Shown here: positions 10,941-23,061 of the stretch, piece by piece | Layout: every line of letters starts with the position of its first letter | Position numbering within the stretch: the stretch's first letter is position 1 | From: Gallaecimonas kandeliae | Lineage (GTDB): Bacteria > Pseudomonadota > Gammaproteobacteria > Enterobacterales > Gallaecimonadaceae | Direction of reading: 5' to 3' | Length of the DNA: 64,000 nucleotides | Assembly: GCF_030450055.1 (NCBI RefSeq) | Contig: NZ_CP118480.1 | Coordinates: forward strand, 2,197,415-2,261,414 | Notes under the pieces: generated by a model | The model's database searches: none | What the model saw: only the letters and a program-made list of their open reading frames with translations | What the model was told of the DNA's origin: nothing | Position numbers and translations under genes: made by a program

Positions 10941-11384
10941 GTGAAAAAAGCGATTCTCGGAGTACTGTTGGCCCTCGGCAGCACCGCCGCCTGGGCGGAC
11001 GATTGCGCCGCCACCATCGAAGCCAACGACGCCATGCAGTACAACCTCAAGGAAATGACGGTGCCGGCCAGCTGTAAGAGCTTCACCGTGACCCTCAAGC
11101 ACGTCGGCAAGCTGCCCAAGAACACCATGGGCCACGACTGGGTACTGTCCAAGACCGCCGACTACCAGGCCCTGGCCATGGCCGGCGCCCAGGCAGGCCT
11201 CGACAAGAATTACCTGCCCGAAGGGGACGCCAGGGTGCTGGCCGCCACCCCCATCATCGGCGGTGGTGAAGAGACCTCGGTAACAGTGGACGTCAACAAG
11301 CTGGACAAGGGCGGCGACTACAGCTTCTTCTGCTCCTTCCCCGGCCACTTCGCGGTGATGAACGGCAAGTTCATCCTCAAATAA
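10941..11384 (+). CDS. azu: Azurin (periplasmic blue copper protein)
   Basis: Azurin is a type 1 copper electron carrier of the periplasm, passing electrons to oxidases, peroxidases or denitrification enzymes. The 147-residue precursor begins with a signal peptide (MKKAILGVLLALGSTAAWA, cleavage before DDC). The copper ligands are visible: His in MGHDWV, and Cys, His and Met in FFCSFPGHFAVMNG. The disulfide-forming cysteines near the N-terminus (DDCA and PASCKS) are also kept. A good Shine-Dalgarno (GGAGGTGAAG) precedes the ATG. It is monocistronic with its own terminator; no denitrification gene is adjacent. Confidence 0.95.
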   Translation: MKKAILGVLLALGSTAAWADDCAATIEANDAMQYNLKEMTVPASCKSFTVTLKHVGKLPKNTMGHDWVLSKTADYQALAMAGAQAGLDKNYLPEGDARVLAATPIIGGGEETSVTVDVNKLDKGGDYSFFCSFPGHFAVMNGKFILK

Positions 11385-11403
11385 CGGCCGATGACGCCGC
11401 TCG

Positions 11404-11431
11404 AACCCGGCTTCAATGCCGGGTTTATTTT
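11404..11431 (+). terminator. Rho-independent terminator after azurin
   Basis: Arms AACCCGGC and GCCGGGTT with a 6-base loop are followed by a T-rich tail. It lies about 20 bp after the azurin stop. Confidence 0.8.
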
Positions 11432-11499
11432 GCCCCCGTGACGCAGGACTCCCCTTGGTTTAGGGTAGAGGCTGGCAATACCCAAGGATGCCCCCTGCG

Positions 11500-12141
11500 A
11501 TGAAATGGCTTTGGCGCCTCTTCTTCCTGACCCTTACCAGCGGCCTGTTGGCCAGTAGCCTGCTGTTCTTCGCCCTCTACCGCACCTATGACCGCCTGGG
11601 CATGGAAGTGCCGGTGGCCAGGCTGCGCTTCGAAAAGCTGGACGACCAGCTCTATCAGCTGCACCTGCGCACTCCAGGGCTCTGCCAGGAGCGCAGCTTC
11701 CCGGTGCGCGGCGACGACTGGCGCCTGGACGCCCGCTTCATCAAGTGGCCCAACTGGCTGACCGTACTGGGCCTTCAGCCCCAATACCGGCTGGAAAGGG
11801 TCGAAGGGCGCTTTCGCGATATTGAACAGGCCAACGCAACGCCGCACCAGGCTTACGCCCTGTCGCCCCAGACCTGGGTAAAACCCGCCTGGCTCGATAG
11901 CCTGCACTTTCTGGTGGACAGCGACTACGGCTCTTCTGCCTATGCCCCCATGGACAGCGACAAGGACTATGTTGTCTACCATAGCGCCAGCGGCCTCTTT
12001 GCCAGGGCAGTGCCCCAGGCAACAGGCCAGGGCCCCTTGGAACTCACCGCCGACAGTCCCTGCCTGGTGCCAGAGTCCTACTGGAGCCAGGCCGCCACTT
12101 GGTTGGATACCAGGCTGAGGGCTCTGCAGGGCGGCGCCTGA
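11500..12141 (+). CDS. Membrane-anchored protein of unknown function
   Basis: I do not recognise this protein. It has one N-terminal hydrophobic helix (about residues 1-25, LWRLFFLTLTSGLLASSLLFF) and a roughly 190-residue soluble part, probably periplasmic, with an ordered mix of charged and aromatic residues and two cysteines (LCQERSF and SPCLVPE) that could form a disulfide. I prefer the ATG at 11500 (MKWLWRL) because an AAGGA element lies upstream; an in-frame ATG at 11488 is possible. It stands alone between the azurin terminator and the efflux operon. Confidence 0.6.
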   Translation: MKWLWRLFFLTLTSGLLASSLLFFALYRTYDRLGMEVPVARLRFEKLDDQLYQLHLRTPGLCQERSFPVRGDDWRLDARFIKWPNWLTVLGLQPQYRLERVEGRFRDIEQANATPHQAYALSPQTWVKPAWLDSLHFLVDSDYGSSAYAPMDSDKDYVVYHSASGLFARAVPQATGQGPLELTADSPCLVPESYWSQAATWLDTRLRALQGGA

Positions 12142-12182
12142 GCCTTTTCGACCGGCCGGCGTAACGCACTGTAACGGTTTTT

Positions 12183-12202
12183 GGGAATGAACGTTCATTC
12201 CC
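12183..12202. promoter_or_regulatory. 20-bp perfect palindrome, probable TetR-type operator
   Basis: GGGAATGAACGTTCATTCCC is a perfect palindrome 71 bp upstream of the start codon of the efflux adaptor gene. Palindromes of this length and AT/GC layout are typical of TetR/AcrR-family repressors of RND pumps. No such regulator gene lies beside it, so the cognate repressor must be encoded elsewhere. Confidence 0.65.
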
Positions 12203-12273
12203 TACTGCTATCATGGCAGGCCTTGGAAAACGGCCCTGCCGAAGACAGTCATTTCGAACACAGAGGTTTTGTC

Positions 12274-13401
12274 ATGGGACAACACAGAAGCGCGGTATTG
12301 GCATTAGCGCTGGCCACCTTGATGGGGTGCAGCCCCGCCAAGCAGGAAGCAAAGGCGGCAAGGCCCCCCCAGCAGGTGGGTGTCATGACAGTCAAGGCCC
12401 AGCCCATTGACCTCACCACCGAGCTGCCAGGCCGCACCAGCGCCTTCCTCGAAGCCCAGATCCGCCCGCAAATAGACGGCGTTATCCAAAAACGCCTCTT
12501 CACCGAGGGCGGCACCGTGCAGGCAGGCCAGCCTCTTTACCAGATAGATCCGGCCCCCTTCGAGGCGGCCCTGGCCTCGGCCAAGGCCAGCCTGGCCCGG
12601 GCCCAGGCCAGTGCCCACAGCAAGGAGCTGACCTTCAAGCGCTACCAGAACCTGGTCAAGACCCACTACGTCAGCCAGCAGGATCTCGATGACGCCGAGG
12701 CCGCCTACAAGCTGGCCCTGGCCGACATCAAGGTCGCCGAAGCGGCGGTCAAGACCAGCGAGATCAACCTCGGCTACACCCAGGTCAAATCCCCCATCAC
12801 AGGCCACATCGGCAAGTCCTTCGTGACCGCCGGCGCCCTGGTCACCAAGAACCAGGACCAGGCCCTGGCCCTGGTGCAGCAGCTGGACCCCATCTACGTG
12901 GACCTCACCCAGTCCAGCGCCGAACTGTTGGCCCTCAAGGCCAAGCTGGCCAAGGGCGACCTCCAGCGGGCTCCCCAGGCCAAGGTGACCCTGACCCTGG
13001 AAGACGGCTCCACCTATGACCAGACAGGTACCTTGGAATTCTCCGAGGTCAACGTCGACGAGGGCACCGGCTCCGTGACGCTGCGGGCTCTCTTCCCCAA
13101 CCCGGACGGCAAGCTGCTGCCCGGCATGTTCGTGCGCGCCCAGGCCGTCACCGGCACCGACGACAAGGCGATACTGGTGCCCCAGAAAGGGGTCAGCCGC
13201 AACGCCAAGGGCGAGGCCTCTGTGCTGGTGGTGGACGCCGCCAACAAGGTCGAAGCGCGCCCCGTGGTCACCGAAGAAGCCGTCGGTAACCAATGGCGGG
13301 TAACGAGCGGCCTCAAGGCGGGCGACAAGGTCATATTGGACGGGCTGCAGAAGGTCCGTCCCGGCGCCCCCGTCACCACAGTCGAAGCCAGCGACCATTA
13401 A
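12274..13401 (+). CDS. RND efflux periplasmic adaptor (AcrA/MexA type)
   Basis: Adaptor proteins link the inner-membrane RND pump to an outer-membrane TolC channel. The 375-residue precursor has a lipoprotein signal ending in the lipobox LMGC (lipidation at that cysteine). It then has the lipoyl half-motif (PQIDGVIQKRLFTEGGTVQAGQPLYQID), a coiled-coil hairpin rich in Ala and Lys (about residues 100-165), the second lipoyl half (YTQVKSPITGHIGKSFVTAGALV) and the beta-barrel and proximal domains. I start at the ATG at 12274; the longer open frame begins inside the operator palindrome. It is coupled to the pump gene 12 bp downstream. Confidence 0.93.
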   Translation: MGQHRSAVLALALATLMGCSPAKQEAKAARPPQQVGVMTVKAQPIDLTTELPGRTSAFLEAQIRPQIDGVIQKRLFTEGGTVQAGQPLYQIDPAPFEAALASAKASLARAQASAHSKELTFKRYQNLVKTHYVSQQDLDDAEAAYKLALADIKVAEAAVKTSEINLGYTQVKSPITGHIGKSFVTAGALVTKNQDQALALVQQLDPIYVDLTQSSAELLALKAKLAKGDLQRAPQAKVTLTLEDGSTYDQTGTLEFSEVNVDEGTGSVTLRALFPNPDGKLLPGMFVRAQAVTGTDDKAILVPQKGVSRNAKGEASVLVVDAANKVEARPVVTEEAVGNQWRVTSGLKAGDKVILDGLQKVRPGAPVTTVEASDH

Positions 13402-13413
13402 GGACAAGCAGCA

Positions 13414-16400
13414 ATGCCACGTTTTTTCATAGACAGGCCCATCTTCGCCTGGGTGATAGCCCTGCTGATCATGCTGGCCGGGGCCATGGCCATTGCCCGC
13501 CTGCCGGTGGCCCAGTACCCGAGCATAGCGCCGCCGACCGTGACCATCACCGCCAACTACCCCGGAGCCTCGGCCAAGACGGTGGAAGACGGCGTGACCC
13601 AGGTCATAGAGCAGCAGATGAACGGCATCGACGGCCTCAACTACATGTCGGCCACCTCCAACTCCAACGGCCAGGCCACCATTACCCTGACCTTCAGCTC
13701 TGACACCAACCCGGACATCGCCCAGGTGCAGGTGCAGAACAAGCTGCAGCTGGCCACGGCCTTGTTGCCGGAAGAGGTGCAACGCCAGGGCATTACGGTC
13801 ACCAAGTCGGTGCGTAACTTCCTGATGGTGGTGGCTTTCGTCTCTGAAGACGGCTCCATGGACAAGAGCGACATCTCCGATTACGTCACCTCCTCCATCA
13901 AGGAGCCCCTGAGCCGGGTCCGCGGCGTCGGTGAGCTGCAGGTGTTCGGTGCCCAGTACGCCATGCGCGTCTGGCTCAACCCCTACCAGCTCAAGCAGTA
14001 CAACCTGACCAGCAGCGACGTCATCACCGCCATCCGCGCCCAGAACGCCCAGGTGTCCGCCGGCCAGTTGGGGGGCACCCCGGCCGTGGAAGGCCAGGAG
14101 CTGAACGCCACCGTCACGGCCCAGAGCCGGCTCCAGACCCCTGAGCAGTTCAGGAACATCCTGCTGCGCACCGCCCAAGGCGGTGCCAACGTCTACCTCA
14201 AGGACGTGGCCAGGGTGGAGATGGGCTCCGAGAACTACGGCTTTACCACCCACTTCAACGGCCAGCAGGCCACTGGCCTCGGTATCCGCCTGGCCACGGG
14301 CGCCAACGCCCTGGACACGGCAGAAGCCGTCAACGCCAAGATCAAGGAACTGTCCCAGTTCTTCCCCGCCGGCCTCAAGGCGGTGGTGCCCTATGACACC
14401 ACGCCTTTCGTCAAGCTCTCCATCGAAGGGGTGGTCCATACCCTCATCGAGGCGGTGGCCCTGGTGTTCCTCATCATGTACCTGTTCCTGCAGAACCTGA
14501 GGGCGACCCTGATCCCCACCATAGCGGTGCCCGTGGTGCTGCTGGGCACCTTCGCCGTGCTGTCCGCCTTCGGTTACTCCATCAACACCCTGACCATGTT
14601 CGCCATGGTGCTGGCCATAGGCCTGCTGGTGGACGACGCCATAGTGGTGGTGGAAAACGTGGAGCGGGTGATGAGCGAGGAAGGGCTCTCGCCCCTGGAA
14701 GCAGCGAGGCGCTCCATGGACCAGATCACCGGCGCCCTGGTGGCCATAGGCCTGGTGCTGTCGGCCGTGTTCGTGCCCATGGCCTTCATGACCGGCTCCA
14801 CCGGGGTCATCTACCGCCAGTTCTCGGTGACCATCGTCTCGGCCATGGCCCTGTCGGTGCTGGTGGCCCTGGTGCTGACCCCGGCGCTGTGCGCCACCCT
14901 GCTCAAGCCCATCGAAAAGGGCCACATGATCAGCGAGAAGGGCTTCTTCGGCTGGTTCAACCGCTGGTTCGAGCGCCGTACCCAGAACTACCGCAGTAGC
15001 GTCGCCGCCATCCTCAAGCGCGGCTTCCGCTTCATGCTGGTCTACGGCGTGATAGTGGCCACTGTAGGCTGGCTCTTCACCCGCACCCCCAGCTCCTTCC
15101 TGCCCGACGAGGACCAGGGCGTGCTCTTCGTGCAGGTGCAGTTGCCGGAAGGCTCCACCCAGCAGCAGACGGCCAAGGTCTTCAAGCAGGTGGAGGACTA
15201 CTTCCAGACCAAGGAGAAGGACAACGTCTACTCTGTGCTGACCGTCGGCGGCTTCAGCTTCGCCGGCCAGGGCCAGAACATGGGTATCGCCTTCGTCAAG
15301 CTCAAAGACTGGAGCGAGCGCACGGCCCCGGGCAGCGACGTCAAGTCCGTCGCCGGCCGGGCCATGGGCGCCTTCTCCCAAATAAAAGGCGCCATGGTGT
15401 TCGCCTTCGTGCCCCCGGCCGTGCTGGAGCTGGGCACCGCCAACGGCTTCGACATGTACCTGCAGGACCGCAACGCCCAGGGCCATGACAAGTTGATGGC
15501 GGCCCGCAACCAACTGCTGGGCATGGCCTCCCAGGAGCCCGGCCTGGTGGCGGTGCGCCCCAACGGCCAGGGTGACAAGAGCGAGTACAAGGTCGACATC
15601 GACCACGCCAAGGCCGGTGCCCTGGGGGTCAGCGTCGCCGACATCAACTCGGTGCTGACCACCGCCTGGGGCGGCACCTACGTCAACGATTTCATCGACC
15701 GCGGCCGCGTCAAGAAGGTCTATGTCCAGGGCGACGCCCCCTACCGGATGCAGCCCGAGGACATCAACCGCTGGTACGTGCGCAACAACCAGGGTGAGAT
15801 GGTGCCCTTTGGCGCCTTCAGCCAGGGCCACTGGAGCTACGGCTCGCCGCAGCTGCAGCGCTACAACGGCCTGCCGGCCGTGGAGATCCAGGGCGCCGCT
15901 GCCCCTGGCCGCAGTTCGGGCGAAGCCATGGCCAAGATGGAAGAGCTGGTCAAGAAGCTGCCCACCGGCTTCGGCCTGGAGTGGACAGGCCTGTCCTTCC
16001 AGGAAAAGGAAGCGGGCAACCAGGCCCCCATGCTCTACAGCCTGTCTATCCTGGTGGTCTTCCTCTGCCTGGCGGCCCTCTATGAGAGCTGGTCCATCCC
16101 CTTCGCCATACTGCTGGTGATACCGCTGGGCGTACTCGGCACCCTGGTGGCCACCGATATCCGCGGCCTGACCAACGACATCTACTTCCAGGTGGCGCTG
16201 CTGACCATCATAGGCCTCGGCGCCAAGAACGCCATCCTGATAGTGGAGTTCGCCAAGAACATGTTCGAGGAAGGCAAGGGCCTGGTGGAGGCGACCCTGG
16301 AGGCGGTGCGGATGCGTTTGAGGCCCATCCTGATGACCTCCTTCGCCTTTGGCCTGGGGGTGTTGCCGCTCGCCATCAGCAACGGCGCCGGCTCCGGCAG

Positions 16401-16536
16401 CCAGAACGCCGTCGGCACAGGGGTGCTGGGGGGCATGGTGGCTTCCACGGCGCTGGGGATCTTCTTCGCCCCGCTCTTCTTCGTGCTGGTGGAGCGCCTT
16501 GCCCACCGCCTGCAGAAGAAGGACTACAAGCCCTGA
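13414..16536 (+). CDS. RND multidrug efflux transporter (AcrB/HAE1 family)
   Basis: This is a proton-driven inner-membrane pump that exports drugs, bile salts or other amphiphiles through a tripartite complex. The 1040-residue length and the 12-helix layout with two large periplasmic loops match AcrB. The proton-relay Asp pair is visible in [21 protein letters not shown] in helix 4, and the N-terminus [23 protein letters not shown] is typical of the HAE1 group. The outer-membrane TolC partner is not encoded here. The operon ends in a terminator shared with the opposing acp gene. Confidence 0.95.
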   Translation: MPRFFIDRPIFAWVIALLIMLAGAMAIARLPVAQYPSIAPPTVTITANYPGASAKTVEDGVTQVIEQQMNGIDGLNYMSATSNSNGQATITLTFSSDTNPDIAQVQVQNKLQLATALLPEEVQRQGITVTKSVRNFLMVVAFVSEDGSMDKSDISDYVTSSIKEPLSRVRGVGELQVFGAQYAMRVWLNPYQLKQYNLTSSDVITAIRAQNAQVSAGQLGGTPAVEGQELNATVTAQSRLQTPEQFRNILLRTAQGGANVYLKDVARVEMGSENYGFTTHFNGQQATGLGIRLATGANALDTAEAVNAKIKELSQFFPAGLKAVVPYDTTPFVKLSIEGVVHTLIEAVALVFLIMYLFLQNLRATLIPTIAVPVVLLGTFAVLSAFGYSINTLTMFAMVLAIGLLVDDAIVVVENVERVMSEEGLSPLEAARRSMDQITGALVAIGLVLSAVFVPMAFMTGSTGVIYRQFSVTIVSAMALSVLVALVLTPALCATLLKPIEKGHMISEKGFFGWFNRWFERRTQNYRSSVAAILKRGFRFMLVYGVIVATVGWLFTRTPSSFLPDEDQGVLFVQVQLPEGSTQQQTAKVFKQVEDYFQTKEKDNVYSVLTVGGFSFAGQGQNMGIAFVKLKDWSERTAPGSDVKSVAGRAMGAFSQIKGAMVFAFVPPAVLELGTANGFDMYLQDRNAQGHDKLMAARNQLLGMASQEPGLVAVRPNGQGDKSEYKVDIDHAKAGALGVSVADINSVLTTAWGGTYVNDFIDRGRVKKVYVQGDAPYRMQPEDINRWYVRNNQGEMVPFGAFSQGHWSYGSPQLQRYNGLPAVEIQGAAAPGRSSGEAMAKMEELVKKLPTGFGLEWTGLSFQEKEAGNQAPMLYSLSILVVFLCLAALYESWSIPFAILLVIPLGVLGTLVATDIRGLTNDIYFQVALLTIIGLGAKNAILIVEFAKNMFEEGKGLVEATLEAVRMRLRPILMTSFAFGLGVLPLAISNGAGSGSQNAVGTGVLGGMVASTALGIFFAPLFFVLVERLAHRLQKKDYKP

Positions 16537-16552
16537 GGCAAAGCGCCTCGCT

Positions 16553-16580
16553 AAAAAAGCGCCCCCAGGGGCGCTTTTTT
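16553..16580. terminator. Bidirectional terminator between efflux operon and hydrogenase/ATPase cluster
   Basis: A near-perfect hairpin with 13-base arms (AAAAAAGCGCCCC and GGGGCGCTTTTTT) and a 2-base loop carries poly-T on both strands. It directly abuts the acp stop codon on the minus strand and follows the RND pump gene on the plus strand. Confidence 0.9.
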
Positions 16581-16828
16581 CATGGCTGGTGGGCGGCGAG
16601 GTAGTCCACCATCTTGGCGAGGGTGGTGACCTTGGCGTAGTCCGCCTCGGGGATGGCCACCCCCACCGATTTCGACAGGGCTTCGAGCAGCCGCAGGAAG
16701 TCCATGGAGTCGAGATCCAGCTCGTCGCGCATGTCCTGGTCCGGGCCCAGTTCGTCCGGCTCCACGTCCGGGGCTATGTGCTTGAGCTGGCGGCGCACTT
16801 CCTCGGCCAGGGCGGCTTTGTCTTTCAT
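16580..16828 (-). CDS. Acyl carrier protein in a 2-oxoacid dehydrogenase operon
   Basis: The 82-residue acidic four-helix protein has the phosphopantetheine-attachment motif ELDLDSMDFLRLLEAL, with the modified serine in DSM. The usual fatty-acid AcpP has DSLDTVE, so this is a dedicated paralogue. Its ATG overlaps the E2 stop (TGATG), and it is the last gene of the long minus-strand cluster. An ACP coupled to E1/E2 suggests that an acyl group made by the complex is handed to a phosphopantetheine thiol, or that the ACP carries an intermediate; this is an inference. Confidence 0.85.
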   Translation of the reverse strand: MKDKAALAEEVRRQLKHIAPDVEPDELGPDQDMRDELDLDSMDFLRLLEALSKSVGVAIPEADYAKVTTLAKMVDYLAAHQP

Positions 16829-17937
16829 CACAATAGCTCCGGTTGTTGCAGCAGTTTGTCGATGTGGGCCAGCAGCCGGCTGCCGTCATGGCCGTCGCTG
16901 ACCCTGTGGTCGGCGGCCAGGCTCAAGGTCACCACCGGCATCACCACCAGCTTGCCTTCCGACGCCCAGGGCACCTGGCGCAGCCGGCCCAGGCCCAGCA
17001 GCGCCACCTGGGGCGGGAATATGATGCCCTGGAAGCGGTCGGCGCCCCTGTCCCCCAGGTTGGAGACGCTCAAGGTGGCGTCCTGCATCTCCGAGCCCTT
17101 GAGGCCCCCTTCCCTGGCCCTTTGCACCTGATCCTTGAGCCGGGCCATCATCTCGGCCGGGCCCAGGCTGGGGGCGTCGTGGATGGCGGCCACCAAGAGG
17201 CCGCCCTGGCGCAGGCTGATGATGTTGCCAAGGTGCACCTTGGCGGCCGGCTCGAAGGCGCCGTCCCTGAAGAAGCCGTTGAACTGGGGGTACTCGGCGA
17301 CGGCCCTGGCCAGGGCGCAGTAGATGAGGGCGTTGGCCAGGATGCGCTGCTCTGGGCCCTTGTCCTGGTTGTAGGCCGCCAGCCACAGCTGGGCCTTTTC
17401 CAGGGGGATGTCCTGCTCCAGGTAGTAGTGGGGGATCTCGCGCTTGGAACGGCTGACCACGGCGGCGATGGCCTGGCGCATCTGCTGGCCAGGCTCTGCC
17501 CCTGGCGCCCCTTGTCGTGGCGCCGCCTCTATGTCCTCCAGCACCAGGGCCCCTTCTGGGCCGCTGCCGGGCCCAAGCTTCTGCCAGTCGATGCCCAGTT
17601 CCTCGGCCCTGTGCCTGGCCGCCGGGGAGATCCTGGGCCTGGCTTCCGGGGTTTCGGCCGGCCTTTTCGTTTCGGCCTGCGCTTCGGCCTCGGCCGCCTC
17701 CCCTGTCAGCCGCAGCTCGGCGATGGGCTCCCCCACGGCCAGTTGGGTTCCTTCCGGCACCAGCAGTTTGTGGAGGATGCCGTCGTCGAACACCTCCATG
17801 TCGATGAGGCCCTTCATGGTGTCTATGGTGGCGATGACGTCGCCGCGCTCGATCTGATCTCCTTCCTTGACCAGCCACTGGGCCACAGTGCCCTTGGCCA
17901 TGTCTGAGCCGAAGGACGGCATCTTGATGGTCTTCAT
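16828..17937 (-). CDS. Dihydrolipoyl acyltransferase (E2) of a 2-oxoacid dehydrogenase-like complex
   Basis: E2 takes the acyl group from E1 on a lipoyl arm and transfers it to CoA. The 369-residue protein has one lipoyl domain (residues 1-75, with the putative lipoyl lysine in [13 protein letters not shown] instead of the common TDKA), a Glu/Ala-rich linker, a peripheral subunit-binding domain ([23 protein letters not shown]) and a catalytic domain ending with [14 protein letters not shown], which keeps the active His and Asp. Starts at the ATGA overlap with E1beta. No dihydrolipoamide dehydrogenase (E3) gene is present in the cluster. Confidence 0.9.
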   Translation of the reverse strand: MKTIKMPSFGSDMAKGTVAQWLVKEGDQIERGDVIATIDTMKGLIDMEVFDDGILHKLLVPEGTQLAVGEPIAELRLTGEAAEAEAQAETKRPAETPEARPRISPAARHRAEELGIDWQKLGPGSGPEGALVLEDIEAAPRQGAPGAEPGQQMRQAIAAVVSRSKREIPHYYLEQDIPLEKAQLWLAAYNQDKGPEQRILANALIYCALARAVAEYPQFNGFFRDGAFEPAAKVHLGNIISLRQGGLLVAAIHDAPSLGPAEMMARLKDQVQRAREGGLKGSEMQDATLSVSNLGDRGADRFQGIIFPPQVALLGLGRLRQVPWASEGKLVVMPVVTLSLAADHRVSDGHDGSRLLAHIDKLLQQPELL

Positions 17938-18920
17938 CTGGCCTCCAGCATGGCGGCGGCCGCCGCCACTATCTGCTCTACCTGGGGAGTCGCCGCCAGC
18001 TCCAGGTGCTTGGGATAGGGAATGGGCACTTCCTGGCTGCAGAGCCGCTGGGGCGGCGCGTCCAGGGACCAGAAGCAGTGCTCGGCCACCTGGGCGCAGA
18101 TCTCCCCGGCCAGGCTGCCGGTGCGCCAACCCTCGTCCACCACCAGCAACCGCTTGGTCTTCTTCACCGAGGTGAAGATGGTCTGGGTGTCCAAGGGCCT
18201 CAGGCAGCGAAGGTCGATGACCTCCACGTCCAGGCCGCGGCCGGCCAGGATCTCGGCCGCCTGCATTGCCTTGGGCAGGGAGCCGCCGTAGGTGACCAGG
18301 CTCAGCTGGCTGCCCGGCCTTCGCACCAGGGCCTTGTGCATGTCGGGGCAGTCTTCGGCCTTGGGCAGGGGCCCCGTCTCGTTGTAGAGCAGCACATGCT
18401 CGAAGATCAGCACGGGGTCCGGGTCGGCCAGGGCCTGGGCCAGCAGGTAGCGGGCGTCGGCCAGGGTGGCGGGGGCCAGCACCTTGAGGCCGGGCACATG
18501 GGCGTACCAATTCTCCAGGCTGTGGGAATGCTGGGCCGCCAGCTGCTTGCCGGCGCCTGTGGCCATGCGGATCACCAGCGGCACCCCCACCTGGTTGCCT
18601 GACATGTGGCGCAGGGTCGCGGCGTTGTTGACGATCTGGTCAGAGGCCAACAGGCTGAAGTTGACCGTCATCACCTCCACTATGGGCCTCATGCCGCCCA
18701 GGGCCGCCCCTATGCCGGCCCCCACGAAGCCGGACTCGGACAGGGGGGTGTCCCTGACCCTGGCCTCGCCGAATTCCTGCAACAGGCCCTTGGTGACGGC
18801 GTAGCAGCCGCCGTAATGGCCCACGTCCTCCCCCATCAGGAAGACCCTGTCGTCATTGCGGATAGCCTCGCGGATGGCCTCCCGCACCGCCTCGCGGTAG
18901 CTGATGCTGTCGCCGTTCAT
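17934..18920 (-). CDS. 2-oxoacid (pyruvate/acetoin-type) dehydrogenase E1 beta subunit
   Basis: The 328-residue protein matches the E1beta transketolase family: [27 protein letters not shown] at the N-terminus, [26 protein letters not shown], and the C-terminal transketolase domain with [16 protein letters not shown] and [11 protein letters not shown]. With E1alpha it forms a thiamine diphosphate enzyme that decarboxylates a 2-oxoacid and loads the acyl group onto E2. It overlaps E1alpha and E2 by 4 bp each. The substrate (pyruvate, acetoin or branched-chain oxoacid) cannot be told from sequence alone. Confidence 0.92.
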   Translation of the reverse strand: MNGDSISYREAVREAIREAIRNDDRVFLMGEDVGHYGGCYAVTKGLLQEFGEARVRDTPLSESGFVGAGIGAALGGMRPIVEVMTVNFSLLASDQIVNNAATLRHMSGNQVGVPLVIRMATGAGKQLAAQHSHSLENWYAHVPGLKVLAPATLADARYLLAQALADPDPVLIFEHVLLYNETGPLPKAEDCPDMHKALVRRPGSQLSLVTYGGSLPKAMQAAEILAGRGLDVEVIDLRCLRPLDTQTIFTSVKKTKRLLVVDEGWRTGSLAGEICAQVAEHCFWSLDAPPQRLCSQEVPIPYPKHLELAATPQVEQIVAAAAAMLEAR

Positions 18921-19897
18921 GACGCCCCCTCCTGGTAGACACCCCAGGTCAGCTTTTCAACGGGCTCCAGGGCGGCCTGCTCGGCAAAGGCCACCGCCTC
19001 GTTGAGTTCCTGGCGCAGTTCGTCCTCGAGTTGCTGCCACTTGGCCTCGTCCAAGGCGCCCGCCGCCTCCAGCTTGCGCCGCAGCCGCACTATGGGGCCC
19101 TTCTCCTGCCAGGCCGCCACCTCGTCCTGGCTGCGGTAGAGCTGGGTGTCGAACATGGAGTGGCCGCGGAAACGGTAGGTGTGGCATTCAAGGAAGCGCG
19201 GCCCCTTGCCCTGCTTGATGGCGTCCACGCATTCCCGGGCCGCCGCCTCCACCGCCAGCACGTCCATGCCGTCCACCTCCCGGGCTACCATGCCGTAGCC
19301 CTCGGCCTTGTGGCTGATCCGCTGCTCGGATTCGGAGATGGCCAGGGCCGTGCCCATGGCGTAGCCGTTGTTCTCGCACACCAGCAGCAGCGGCAGCTGC
19401 CAGAGCTGGGCCAGGTTGAGGCTCTCGTGGAACTCCCCTTCCGCCGCCGCCCCTTCGCCGAAGAAGCAGCAGGTGACCCTGCTCAGCCCCTTGAGCTTGT
19501 CGGCCAGGGCCAGGCCCACGGCCATGGGCAGGGCGCCGGCCACTATGGCGTTGCCGCCGAAAAAGCGCCTGGGGCCGTCGAAGATGTGCATGGAGCCTCC
19601 CCGCCCCCTGCTGCAGCCGCTGGCCTTGCCGAACATCTCGGCCATCACCGCCTTGATGTCCAGGCCCCTGGCCAGGGCATGGCCGTGCTCGCGGTAGGTG
19701 GCCACCACGGCATCGTCCGGCGCCAGGGCCTGCATCATCCCCACCGCCACCCCTTCCTCACCGATGTAGAGGTGCAGGAAGCCGCGGATCTTCTCCGCCA
19801 TGTAGAGCTCGGCGCAGCGCTCCTCGAAACGGCGGATGCGCAGCATCTCCCTGAGCAGCGTCAGTTGGTGATCCAGCTCCTCAGCCTTGGCTTTCAT
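18917..19897 (-). CDS. 2-oxoacid (pyruvate/acetoin-type) dehydrogenase E1 alpha subunit
   Basis: The 326-residue protein carries the thiamine diphosphate motif starting [15 protein letters not shown] and ending in CENNGYAMG, and the phosphorylation-loop-like region [18 protein letters not shown]. Other family hallmarks are [26 protein letters not shown] and [12 protein letters not shown] chose the ATG at 19897, directly after GGAGG; an upstream in-frame ATG lies in a duplicated leader. The ending overlaps E1beta by 4 bp. Confidence 0.92.
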   Translation of the reverse strand: MKAKAEELDHQLTLLREMLRIRRFEERCAELYMAEKIRGFLHLYIGEEGVAVGMMQALAPDDAVVATYREHGHALARGLDIKAVMAEMFGKASGCSRGRGGSMHIFDGPRRFFGGNAIVAGALPMAVGLALADKLKGLSRVTCCFFGEGAAAEGEFHESLNLAQLWQLPLLLVCENNGYAMGTALAISESEQRISHKAEGYGMVAREVDGMDVLAVEAAARECVDAIKQGKGPRFLECHTYRFRGHSMFDTQLYRSQDEVAAWQEKGPIVRLRRKLEAAGALDEAKWQQLEDELRQELNEAVAFAEQAALEPVEKLTWGVYQEGAS

Positions 19898-19959
19898 GGC
19901 GGCCTCCTTCGTCACTTCCAGCAGCGGATGAGATGTCTCCCTCGGGTGGGAGCCGCTTT

Positions 19960-21732
<1,773 letters not shown>

Positions 21733-21759
21733 GTCTTGCCTTCCCTTATCTGGTGAATG

Positions 21760-23061
21760 TCAGGCGCCGAGGCGCCTTATCCGAAAATCCAGGAAATGGG
21801 TGGAGCAGGAGATGCAGGGATCGTAGTTGCGAATGAGCCGCTCGCAGAAAAACTTGAGCTCTTCGTCGCTCCTGTCGAAGCCGAAGCGGGGCACGCAGTG
21901 ATGCAGGTCCTGTTCTATCCTGGCCTGGTTCTGGCTGGTGGGGGGGATTATGGTGCAGCTCTGTACCCTGCCCTGCCCGTCCAGCCGGTAGCTGTGGTAG
22001 ATGAGGCCCCTCGGCGCCTCTGTGGCGAAGCAGCAGTCCCCTGCCCTCGGCTCGGCCGGCAGATTGGCCGGGCCAGCCGGCAGGCCAAGGGCCATCAGCC
22101 TTCTGACCTCCACCAGGGCGCCGTGGATCTCCAGGGCCCTCGCCTGGATGCTCTGGAACATGTTGCGGCTGGGAAAGCCAAGGCCGCAGTCCGTCGCCAA
22201 GGCCCTTGTCTCCTCGGGCAGCACGGGGAAGTTGTTGTTGACTCTGGCAAGGGGCCCCACCAGATAGTCCTTGCCGTCCAGCAGCGAGTAGAGGGCCGTG
22301 GAATGGGGCACCTGGTGTTCATGGAAATGCTGCCGATAGTCGCCGTAGCCCAGTTCCAGGCCGTTTGAGCAGGCGATGGCGCCGCCGTTGATGGGGTACT
22401 GGTTTTCGTCCTTGAGGCTGACCCAGATGAAATCCTGGCCATAGTCGGGCAGCTCCAGTGCCGCCGTCCAACGCACCAGGGCTGTCGCTGCCGGCAGGGC
22501 CTTGTCCACCAGCTCCTGGGCCTGCCGCCAGGCATCAAGGTCCGGCAGCCGGCCAAAGCCCCCCACCACCAGCCCCACTGGGTGTACGGAGCGCCCCCCC
22601 AGCAGGGCCATCAACGCATTGCCCGCGGCCTGCAGCTGCATGCCGCGCGCCAGCACATCAGGGTACACCTTGGCCATGGCCATGGCGTGGTCGAAACCCA
22701 GGAAATCCGGGGCTGCCAGGAAGTGGATATGCAGGGCGTGGCTCTGCACCCATTCCCCCAGGTTCATGATGCGCCGCAGCCGCACCAGGGGCTCGGGCAG
22801 CTCAAGACCGAAGAGGCTCTCCATGGCCTGGATGGCGGTGAGCTGGTAGGCCATGGGGCAGATCCCGCAGATCCGGGCCGCCAGATCCGGTACCTCGTGA
22901 AAGGCGCGGCCCTCAAGGAACTTCTCGAAGAGCCGCGGCGGCTCGAAGATGGCCAGATGCAGCGCCTCTATCTTGTCGCCCCTGGCGGACAGCTCCAGGG
23001 CCCCTTCCCCTTCCAGGCGGGTGACGAAGGGCACCTTGAGCTGGATGCGGCGCTTCTTCAT
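21760..23061 (-). CDS. hydA: [NiFe] hydrogenase large (catalytic) subunit, group 3b-like
   Basis: The 433-residue subunit holds the NiFe(CN)2CO centre where H2 is split or formed. The N-terminal cysteine pair is in AARICGICPMAYQ and the C-terminal pair in DPCISCSTHFLDF. After the C-terminal histidine motif an 11-residue tail (FLDFRIRRLGA) remains, the kind of extension removed by a HycI-like protease once nickel is inserted; a candidate protease gene is in the same cluster. The four-subunit order B-G-D-A matches the soluble NADP-linked hydrogenase (sulfhydrogenase) type. Overlaps hydD by 4 bp. Confidence 0.93.
   Translation of the reverse strand: MKKRRIQLKVPFVTRLEGEGALELSARGDKIEALHLAIFEPPRLFEKFLEGRAFHEVPDLAARICGICPMAYQLTAIQAMESLFGLELPEPLVRLRRIMNLGEWVQSHALHIHFLAAPDFLGFDHAMAMAKVYPDVLARGMQLQAAGNALMALLGGRSVHPVGLVVGGFGRLPDLDAWRQAQELVDKALPAATALVRWTAALELPDYGQDFIWVSLKDENQYPINGGAIACSNGLELGYGDYRQHFHEHQVPHSTALYSLLDGKDYLVGPLARVNNNFPVLPEETRALATDCGLGFPSRNMFQSIQARALEIHGALVEVRRLMALGLPAGPANLPAEPRAGDCCFATEAPRGLIYHSYRLDGQGRVQSCTIIPPTSQNQARIEQDLHHCVPRFGFDRSDEELKFFCERLIRNYDPCISCSTHFLDFRIRRLGA

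Noticed and set aside
12304-16506. A 1400-codon open frame antisense to the efflux operon
   Set aside because: It is a shadow of the high-GC RND genes: very rich in His, Gln, Gly and Leu, with no domain, and opposite to two clearly homologous genes.
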